DNA of 18,862 nt. Source: Pseudomonadota bacterium (lineage in GTDB: Bacteria; Myxococcota; Bradymonadia; UBA4248). Below the pieces are notes generated by a model. That model worked only from the letters and a program-made list of their open reading frames with translations, did no database searches and had not been told where the DNA came from. Both the position numbers and the translations under genes were made by a program. Positions 1 to 6,033 of the stretch are shown piece after piece (the first letter of the stretch is position 1; the number at the start of each line of letters is the position of its first letter). Location of the stretch: the NCBI GenBank assembly GCA_017629415.1, contig JAGBXG010000104.1, forward strand, positions 1 to 18,862. The letters are read 5' to 3'.

Positions 1-858
1 ACCACCGCCGCGGTTTCCGCCGCCGCCGGCCGAAGCACCGCCACGGTTTCCGCCGCCGCCGGCCGAAGCACCGCCACGGTTTCCGCCGCTTCCGCTGCCA
101 CGACCACCCGCAGTTCCGGATGTGGGGCGCGAACCACGACCGCCGGAAGCTCCGGAACCACGGCCACCTCCCGAAGTGCCTGTCACACGACCGCCACCGC
201 TGCCGCCAATGGTTTCACCTTCTGAAACCTGCCCGGCTTCTTCGCCGTCTGTACCATCGGCATTGGTCGTTCCGGAAACCCCGGCTCCACTCACACCGCT
301 GGCAGCATCTACCTCAAGCGCAACGACAAACTGCGATACTGTCAGCGTTTGTTCAACGCCCAAATAATCCCAAGTCGTCGTCAGCGTGATTTTGCGAATA
401 CGCTGTCCCAGCTGATTAATGATCATCGGCAAAAAACTGACCATCATCGGCAAAAATTGCGTAATCGTCGTGTTGCCGCTCAGGGTACCGCCTTCATCGC
501 CTGTGCCATAAAGCTGATTGGTGACGCTTTCAACAAAGTCATTAGATGCGTCTTCAGAAAGTTCAATCGATTGGATTTTGGCATGCCAGGTAATATCTTC
601 ATACCCTTGATCCCCGAAATCCCCTTCCATCTCTTCGACGTAATCTTCTTTAACCCCTTCTTCTTTGATGATGCGCATGACTTCATACTCGACATCCTGC
701 ATCTTCGAGCGTGTCAGCATCGTCACCACAGAAGTATTATTGGCATATCCCATCAAACGCATAGATGTGGACTGTGTGCCCAGCAGAACCGCCACAGCCA
801 TGGCAAGAATAAATGTCGCTATCATCAGCTCAAGCAGCGTAAATCCACGGCGTTTCAT
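1..858 (-). CDS. GspI-like type II secretion minor pseudopilin with Gly-rich tail (C-terminus outside window)
   Basis: 286 residues are visible; the C-terminus lies beyond base 1. The N-terminus MKRRG|FTLLEL is a type III (prepilin) signal: a short basic leader, cleavage after Gly5, Glu at mature position 5 (Glu10), then a hydrophobic helix to about residue 27. The following RSKMQDVEYE stretch resembles the helix register of GspI minor pseudopilins better than GspJ. The family forms the tip of the periplasmic type II secretion pseudopilus. From about residue 185 the chain becomes Gly/Ser/Thr-rich, and from about 260 it is a tandem repeat of the 11-residue unit GNRGGASAGGG, which is unusual for a pseudopilin. 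The start is fixed by the ATGA overlap with the upstream gspH-like stop and by AGGAGG four bases upstream. A generic type IV pilin-like protein is the alternative to GspI. Membership of the pilin superfamily is near certain; the subtype is less so. Confidence 0.82.
   Translation of the reverse strand, partial: MKRRGFTLLELMIATFILAMAVAVLLGTQSTSMRLMGYANNTSVVTMLTRSKMQDVEYEVMRIIKEEGVKEDYVEEMEGDFGDQGYEDITWHAKIQSIELSEDASNDFVESVTNQLYGTGDEGGTLSGNTTITQFLPMMVSFLPMIINQLGQRIRKITLTTTWDYLGVEQTLTVSQFVVALEVDAASGVSGAGVSGTTNADGTDGEEAGQVSEGETIGGSGGGRVTGTSGGGRGSGASGGRGSRPTSGTAGGRGSGSGGNRGGASAGGGGNRGGASAGGGGNRGGG
11..88 (-). repeat. 33-bp GC-rich tandem repeat in the pseudopilin tail
   Basis: Two complete identical 33-bp units (11-43 and 44-76) and the first 12 bases of a third (77-88) lie in frame in the pseudopilin gene. 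Each encodes 11 residues made of Gly, Ala, Ser, Asn and Arg. The array probably continues past the left edge, since bases 4-10 resemble the end of another unit. Confidence 0.9.
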
Positions 859-1577
859 CTGTCCTCCTCTTCTTCGAAGAATGTGGATGAAATCGAATCC
901 ATCAATTCACGTCCCGGCACTACCGACGATTGTCCCGTCAGCGGACTCACGCTGATGGTATAAACGACACCTTCTTCAAGACCATCTCGCGCGGCTTCAT
1001 CCCCCAAAAAAATGACGCTGCGCTCCACAAAACCATTGGCAAAAAAGTTAATCGTCCCCACGCCCTCGCGTTGGATTTCATCATGATGCGAAGTCATCAG
1101 CCCAATAAAGTAAACGCCGTCTTCGAGGATGGTGTCTTCTTCATCAAAAAACATATCTTCGAGGGGCAAACGTTGGACAGAACCAAATCTCGAATCTTCT
1201 TCATCGAGGCGTGAACCGCGATCATCTGTTTTCTGCCTGTCACCCAGATCTGATTTTGACATGACAGATTTCATCGTCACACCGCGCAGTTCATCGTCAC
1301 TCAAGCCGCCAGCAAGCTCCAGTTTTTCAACGGTAAATGTGCTGTCATCAAAATTCAGCTTCATCTGAAGGGTCGCATTGGATGTCGCTGCCGTTGTAAA
1401 CGTGTACCTGACTAAAGAACTCAGCCTCAAGGCTTCGCCCTGAACATCCGATTGCCCAAGCACACCCAGACCAATGGCACCGATTGTCATCATCGTTGCA
1501 ATCAACGCAACAACAATCATGATTTCAATCAATGTCAAACCTTTGCGGCAATATGTCGAGAATAATGTTTTTTGCAT
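855..1577 (-). CDS. GspH-like type II secretion pseudopilin
   Basis: 240 residues. A leader MQKTLFSTYCRKG is followed by LTLIEIMIVVALIATMM: cleavage after Gly13, Glu18 at mature position 5, and a hydrophobic helix of about 20 residues. The region after the helix (LSSLVRYTFTTAATSN, then a beta-strand pattern) matches GspH/FimT-type minor pseudopilins, which cap the periplasmic pseudopilus of the type II secretion system. Mature position 1 is Leu instead of the usual Phe. The middle (about 105-150) is very acidic and Arg-rich, likely a surface loop, and makes it longer than typical GspH. The C-terminus EEEEDR doubles as the ribosome site of the next gene, with which it overlaps by 4 bp. No gspG lies directly upstream, so transcription probably begins in the gap at 1578-2002. 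The ribosome site before this ATG is weak. Confidence 0.85.
   Translation of the reverse strand: MQKTLFSTYCRKGLTLIEIMIVVALIATMMTIGAIGLGVLGQSDVQGEALRLSSLVRYTFTTAATSNATLQMKLNFDDSTFTVEKLELAGGLSDDELRGVTMKSVMSKSDLGDRQKTDDRGSRLDEEDSRFGSVQRLPLEDMFFDEEDTILEDGVYFIGLMTSHHDEIQREGVGTINFFANGFVERSVIFLGDEAARDGLEEGVVYTISVSPLTGQSSVVPGRELMDSISSTFFEEEEDR
863..868 (-). promoter_or_regulatory. Ribosome binding site of the gspI-like gene inside the gspH-like coding end
   Basis: On the minus strand AGGAGG lies four bases before the ATG at 858. These bases are also the codons of the acidic GspH C-terminus (EEEEDR). With the ATGA start/stop overlap this indicates translational coupling of the two pseudopilin genes. 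Confidence 0.8.
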
Positions 1578-2002
1578 GAAACAGCCCTAAATCTTCCTGG
1601 CCAATCGTCCCTATCGGGAAATGCAAATCTTGGGGCTTTTCATTCCCAAAATATATACCAAGTATAACCTGGCATGATCCGCACACAGAACGCACGGATT
1701 TTATGCGCATTCTAACCCCATTTCATCCCCAAACAATGCATGATACCAAAAAATTGAATGTTCTTTGAATATTGGAGGTGATGTCAGAGGGCATCTGGAT
1801 TCCATTTTTTGAGAAAGATCTGAATCATGCTGGATTGGGGCGTTGCGGGGTGAAACCCCGCATTGGGGGTAGGCGCGTATTTGCGCAGCAAATAGCGCCG
1901 CAGGGGGCGGCAGCCCCCTTCAGTAAAAAATGCATCTTCAGATATTTCCTAAAGACGATCTCAAAAGGCCCTGGTTTGCCCTGTGGGAGCCGCCTTTGCC
2001 TA
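1578..2002. other. Intergenic region with a candidate -10 and a hairpin repeat
   Basis: 425 bases with no convincing gene between the Omp85 stop and the gspH-like start. On the minus strand TATACT (1661-1666) is a near-consensus -10 about 85 bases upstream of the gspH-like ATG, but no good -35 accompanies it. A GC-rich hairpin repeat occupies 1845-1918. The ORFs overlapping this gap lack ribosome sites and recognisable sequence. I see no clear U-run terminator after the Omp85 gene. Confidence 0.6.
1845..1918 (-). repeat. Dispersed hairpin repeat, minus-oriented copy with G/C hairpins on both sides
   Basis: The core 1865-1900 contains GGCGCGTATTTGCGC and, inverted, GCAAATAGCGCC, giving a stem with one bulged base. 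A gcgggg/ccccgc hairpin (1845-1861) precedes it and a gggggc/gccccc hairpin (1903-1918) follows. The 22 bases at 1865-1886 recur exactly at 14056-14077, and GCAAATAGCGCCG recurs at the other end of that element, so this is a repeat family and not a chance palindrome. It lies 3' of the Omp85 gene. Confidence 0.85.
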
Positions 2003-5000
2003 TTAAAATGTGTATCCGATGTTGATATTGAAACCGCCCAAAGGATCGCCGCGCCGGCGGTTGAGAATAAAGCCGTAATCCAAAACGATGGGGGGAATGG
2101 CTTCACTGATGAGGCACCTTAATCCCAGGCCAGCGGTGTAACGCATTTGATTGACAAAAAGTTCTTCGGCAAAACTGCCTGGAGAATAATACGTCGGCTG
2201 ATGGGGCATCAGGGCGCCCATATCGACAAATAAAGCACCGTAAATGCCAACGGATGTCCATATGGGAAAGCGCAATTCCGCCGTCAAATTAAAGAGGACT
2301 TCACCGCCGCCGGCTTCATTGGTCGCAACATTGGGGGTTAAATCGTTGACCAAACGCGGCCCAAGGGCTTCGTTATCATAACCGCGCATGTTCAGACCGC
2401 CGAGGAAATATCGATCTACAAGTGGAAGTTTCGAACCTTCTTCTAAAAAACTCACGCCAAACCGAAGGTTGAACGCCATCGTAAAGTGTTCGAGGAAGGT
2501 ATACATGTACGAAGCGCGAGCTTCGGGTTTGACGTACCAGCCTTCGGAGTTCGAGTAGGCCAATTTGACTTTGCCTTCGGCATAAAACCCGTATTTGGGT
2601 GTCAATGGATTGTCGCGGCCGTCGTAGCTCAGGCGCGGGGTCATGGAAACAGTAAATGTCTCGTTTGCGTTTGAAAAAGGACAAGTCCAGGTGCCATTTC
2701 CTTCGCCTGTGAAGGCCACGGGATAGCAGGCATCATATTTGTCGATATCGGCTTCAACGTCTACCCCGAACGATGAAGCTCGCGAGGATTCCAGCTCGAA
2801 GGCCAGGGCTGCAAACAAGGCTTTATTGATATTCCATTGAAGTTCGACGAGCCAGCCATATTCCTCTTTGTTCGTTTCAGGAATGTAGCGCAAATCATAG
2901 AACAGCTGTGTCACGATATTAAAACCGCTTGCCGGCATGACTGGAATGGAAAGGGTCAGCAGGGTGAAAAAGTTCTGATTAAATTTCTGCGTAAAAACGA
3001 ATTCATTTTCATAAATGCGTGCTTCAGGCATGACCAGAAGACGCAGATCCCATCCTGTTCCCAGCAGATTGGCTTCGACAAATTCCATTTCTCCGGTCAA
3101 AATCCAGTCGCCGCCGTTCAGAGAAAGGCCAAGTGCGAAATCCAGCCAACGTCTTTCGCCTTCTTCGACGTTGATGACGAGCGGCACCGGCCGTTCCGTT
3201 ATCGAAGTGGAATCGCCGGCAGTTTCAGAGACCAGACCGTCATCCACACCGATGATATTTAAAGATGCGGTTTTGTATATGGTCCGGCGACGCAGCAACC
3301 CGCGAGCATCGATAACTTTGTTGAAATCAAAGGTTTCGCCTGTGACAAAGGGAATGTCTTGATCGACGACCCAATCGCGCGTGACGACATTGCCATGGAC
3401 AAAAACATCGCCGAATGAATATTTGGGTCCCAAGGTCACTTCATATTCGACATCGACTTCATGACCTGTGACGCCATTTTTCAGTTTGCATTCGGGTTCA
3501 CCTTCGATGCCGAATTCTGTTTTATAGTGACGTTGACAGCGTTCAGCCATGCCATGAGGTGTTTCTTCCAGCACACAAAGAGATTCCAAATCATCGGGCA
3601 TGCAGGCTGCAGCGTATTCTGCAATTTCGCAAGTCTCTTCACTGGCAACGCTGCCATCTTCATAATATGAGGTACAGCGCACGCGATCCGATATCGTGGC
3701 ATGGCCTCTGGCACGCAATTGTTTTGTGATGGCTGCGCGTTCGGCTCTGAATGCATAATCGCTGAAAATATCATTTTGCGGCTGATCAATCAGCACATCG
3801 TATGATTCGTAAGATTCGCGATCGGTATATCGAATCTGACGATGGACAAAATGCGAACGTTTGCCTTCACGAATGACAAAAGTCAGCCGAAATCGTCCGC
3901 TTTGTTCTAAAGGTTCCAAACTCCAGTTTGGCACATCGGCATTTAAAAAACCGCGTTCGCGATAGGCATCGACAATCTTGGCGGCATCGTCAGCAATCAT
4001 GGATCGCTGTGGATAAGCGCCGGAACCAAAAGTCGAATATTCTTTGCTGCTGATAACATCGAGCAATTCTTCCCGCGACATGGAGAAAGCCCCGTCAAAG
4101 GCGATTTCTCCGATCTCGGCATGTGTGCCTTCATTCACATGAAAGATGACGACATTGGACTGGCCGGTACCGCTTCGAATTTGTTCCCCTGTAACCTGAG
4201 CCCAGTAATATCCCGCAGAAATATAGGCATTTTTTAAGGCTATAGCAGAGGCTTCCACTTCACCGCGATCGACATAGCCCGAAGATTGAAAAGTCACTTT
4301 TTCGAGCAGTTCGGACTCGGGAAGGGCATGATTGCCATCGATTTCAATGACCCAATGGGGAGATTCTGTAATATCTAAGAAGACATCAATCGTTTTTCGT
4401 TCTGAATTCCGGCGCGAAACAAAGTCAATTTTTGTCTGATAATAGCCTTGATTGCGGTAAGTCTGAAGAATGGTTTGAACGGCGTCTTCAATTTCAGCTT
4501 TGGTGACACCGCCAAAAAAGCTGAATTCCGAGCGAAAGGCATCTTCGATATCGGCGTATGTCCGCACGTGATTGCCTCGGACATAGATTTTGCCGAGAAC
4601 ATAGCTTTCAGCATGCTCGACCTGAACGTGCAAATCGACGAGATTGGGTTCGATTTCTTTGGGGATAATTTGGACTTCGGCATCAAAATAACCCTCTTTG
4701 GTATATACGCGCGTCAGACTGTTGATCTGATCTTCCAGCGCCATCTGAATGAGGGTTTCTTTGGGGATATCATCGACATTTTTGCCGCGCAAAAGTGCAG
4801 TTCGAGGATACAACGTACCGCCGGGACGCAGAATCATGCGTTTTTTAACTTCAGCGTCATAGAGTGCACCGCTTTTATCCACGATAACGTGACGAATGCG
4901 TGTGTGCGGAATGGTATCAAAGCTGACTTCAATCCTGTCGCCGGCATATTTTAAATGCTGATGAATATTGGAAAAATAGCCGGTTTTTCGGAGACGTTCT

Positions 5001-5545
5001 ATGGACAGTGCCAAATCTTCCTGCGAAGCCAGATGCCCTAGTTCGAGGCCGGTAGCACGCAGTAAGGCTTCAATATTGTCTGGATTTTGGCAAAACTCGA
5101 TATCACAGTTCAATATCAAGTCTGCAATGCGGTAACTTTGCCCCGGCGTCAGTTTTGTGGGAGCTGGGCTTTCCATGGTTTCGGCGCCGAGTCCCTGTCC
5201 GACAGAGGCAGAATTGTCAGAATTGGGTTCACCGGTTTGAACTTCATTTTCGGGATATTGGGCTTCTTGAGCTTTTTGGGCTTCAGCTTGGGCTTTTTGA
5301 GCCAAAATGGCTTCTTTATTGCCGCCGATGGCACCGCGTTGAACGATTTGGGCATTATCGCGGAATGCAAAATCAAAAAAAGCGCCGCCAGTGAGATCCG
5401 GTTCCGTGGATGGCGATTGAGCAAAACCAGAAGCTATAGGAAAACAAAGACATACAAGGGCAACGATCAAACCAGCAAGATGTCTGGCATCAAGCTTGTG
5501 GTCTGCAATGACCGTCCATCTGTCGTTAAAATCCTTGTTTTTCAA
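2003..5545 (-). CDS. Large Omp85 (BamA/TamA-family) outer-membrane protein
   Basis: 1180 residues. A signal peptide (hydrophobic LAGLIVALVCLCFPIASGFA, cleavage near residue 43) is followed by an Ala/Gln/Glu-rich linker. Residues about 135-795 read as a series of six or seven POTRA domains (repeated patterns such as LRKTGYFSNI, YTKEGYFDAE, YRNQGYYQTK, YRERGFLNAD). A 16-strand-type barrel follows from about 800 to the C-terminal Phe. The Omp85 motif is at about 1045-1064 (RYFLGGLNMRGYDNEALGPR). The family folds beta-barrel proteins into, or moves them across, the outer membrane. At 1180 residues it is much longer than BamA (about 800) or TamA (about 580). A six-Cys insert sits in a late POTRA (Cys624, 639, 648, 657, 670, 686), and Cys940/Cys955 fall in a barrel loop; both suggest disulfides. 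The start is unsettled: TTG at 5545 directly abuts GAAGG, and an in-frame ATG at 5560 is closed by TGA three codons later. No bam or tam partner gene is adjacent, so the exact subtype is open. Confidence 0.93.
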   Translation of the reverse strand: MKNKDFNDRWTVIADHKLDARHLAGLIVALVCLCFPIASGFAQSPSTEPDLTGGAFFDFAFRDNAQIVQRGAIGGNKEAILAQKAQAEAQKAQEAQYPENEVQTGEPNSDNSASVGQGLGAETMESPAPTKLTPGQSYRIADLILNCDIEFCQNPDNIEALLRATGLELGHLASQEDLALSIERLRKTGYFSNIHQHLKYAGDRIEVSFDTIPHTRIRHVIVDKSGALYDAEVKKRMILRPGGTLYPRTALLRGKNVDDIPKETLIQMALEDQINSLTRVYTKEGYFDAEVQIIPKEIEPNLVDLHVQVEHAESYVLGKIYVRGNHVRTYADIEDAFRSEFSFFGGVTKAEIEDAVQTILQTYRNQGYYQTKIDFVSRRNSERKTIDVFLDITESPHWVIEIDGNHALPESELLEKVTFQSSGYVDRGEVEASAIALKNAYISAGYYWAQVTGEQIRSGTGQSNVVIFHVNEGTHAEIGEIAFDGAFSMSREELLDVISSKEYSTFGSGAYPQRSMIADDAAKIVDAYRERGFLNADVPNWSLEPLEQSGRFRLTFVIREGKRSHFVHRQIRYTDRESYESYDVLIDQPQNDIFSDYAFRAERAAITKQLRARGHATISDRVRCTSYYEDGSVASEETCEIAEYAAACMPDDLESLCVLEETPHGMAERCQRHYKTEFGIEGEPECKLKNGVTGHEVDVEYEVTLGPKYSFGDVFVHGNVVTRDWVVDQDIPFVTGETFDFNKVIDARGLLRRRTIYKTASLNIIGVDDGLVSETAGDSTSITERPVPLVINVEEGERRWLDFALGLSLNGGDWILTGEMEFVEANLLGTGWDLRLLVMPEARIYENEFVFTQKFNQNFFTLLTLSIPVMPASGFNIVTQLFYDLRYIPETNKEEYGWLVELQWNINKALFAALAFELESSRASSFGVDVEADIDKYDACYPVAFTGEGNGTWTCPFSNANETFTVSMTPRLSYDGRDNPLTPKYGFYAEGKVKLAYSNSEGWYVKPEARASYMYTFLEHFTMAFNLRFGVSFLEEGSKLPLVDRYFLGGLNMRGYDNEALGPRLVNDLTPNVATNEAGGGEVLFNLTAELRFPIWTSVGIYGALFVDMGALMPHQPTYYSPGSFAEELFVNQMRYTAGLGLRCLISEAIPPIVLDYGFILNRRRGDPLGGFNINIGYTF

Positions 5546-5632
5546 CCTTCACGCCCTCATGTTCGGCAAACCCTATCCAAAACGCGCGGTAACTAACACA
5601 AATTCATGCTCATGATAAGGTTTTACAGATGC

Positions 5633-5661
5633 GCGGCGTATAGAGCGAAGCGAAAAGCCGC
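5633..5661 (-). repeat. Dispersed hairpin repeat, copy downstream of the 63-residue gene
   Basis: 29 bases with GCGGC/GCCGC ends. It differs from 5951-5979 at only two adjacent positions, in the same orientation. Read on the minus strand it is GCGGCTTTTCGCTTCGC followed by TATACGCC, matching the family pattern. It begins two bases after the stop codon of the small gene. Confidence 0.85.
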
Positions 5662-5663
5662 GT

Positions 5664-5855
5664 TCACTCATCAGGACATTCCACACCGAATCTTTGGTAA
5701 ATGTCACTTACATAGCAACCCTTCAAAAGCATGTCTAAAATAATTTTCCTTCTTTCTTCAGATGTCGGAAGGGAGCTGTTCTCAGATTCTTCTGCCTTGA
5801 CGTTACGTTTTCGTACATTGACAGACTCAATTTTAGTGTATTCTTTTGTTCCCAT
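5664..5855 (-). CDS. Small hypothetical protein, 63 residues, possibly DNA-binding
   Basis: The ATG at 5855 is preceded by GGAGG with nine bases between, one of the best ribosome sites in the window. A longer reading frame extends upstream but would overlap the SGNH gene by over 200 bases in another frame, so the short start is preferred. The protein has a basic, polar N-terminal half (VNVRKRNVKAEE), then SEERRKIILDMLLKGCYVSDIYQRFGVE, quoted here as two helices: residues 32-45 and 47-58. The LLKGCYVSDIYQRFGVE part resembles the turn and recognition helix of small helix-turn-helix proteins, but it is too short to assign. Near-identical hairpin repeats flank it on both sides (5633-5661, 5951-5979). 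I do not recognise a family. Confidence 0.6.
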   Translation of the reverse strand: MGTKEYTKIESVNVRKRNVKAEESENSSLPTSEERRKIILDMLLKGCYVSDIYQRFGVECPDE

Positions 5856-5950
5856 TTCTACATTCCTCCATTGAATAAATGACTTTCTGGCATTTTCTTT
5901 GTCCTGTTGCGTTATTTGCCCTGTCTGCTTTCTGAAGAATCGTACCATGT

Positions 5951-5979
5951 GCGGCGTATGAAGCGAAGCGAAAAGCCGC
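5951..5979 (-). repeat. Dispersed hairpin repeat, second copy flanking the 63-residue gene
   Basis: 29 bases, 27 identical to 5633-5661. On the minus strand it reads GCGGCTTTTCGCTTCGCTTC then ATACGCCGC. It sits next to the larger hairpin 5982-6029, giving a tandem pair between the SGNH lipoprotein gene and the small gene. Confidence 0.85.
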
Positions 5980-5981
5980 AC

Positions 5982-6029
5982 AACGGACGGCGTATGCCGG
6001 CCCAAAGGCCGGCATAGCCTGCGTCCGTT
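5982..6029 (-). repeat. Long near-perfect inverted repeat just 3' of the SGNH lipoprotein gene
   Basis: Arms of 21 and 23 bases (AACGGACGGCGTATGCCGGCC against the complement of the right arm) pair almost completely around CAAA. The centre GGCTATGCCGGCC..GGCCGGCATACGCC has the same stem base and bulge as the dispersed family, and is close to 14079-14112. It starts five bases after the stop codon at 6034. It may end or stabilise the transcript, but no U-run follows, so an intrinsic terminator is not shown. Confidence 0.8.
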
Positions 6030-6033
6030 TATC

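Noticed and set aside
349..963. Open frame of 204 codons on the plus strand
   Set aside because: It is antisense to the two pseudopilin genes, whose prepilin signals, ATGA overlap and ribosome site are convincing. The product is His/Arg/Cys-rich with no motif.
2837..3262. 141-codon plus-strand frame inside the Omp85 gene
   Set aside because: It is antisense to an uninterrupted 1180-codon gene with family motifs, and has no ribosome site or recognisable sequence.
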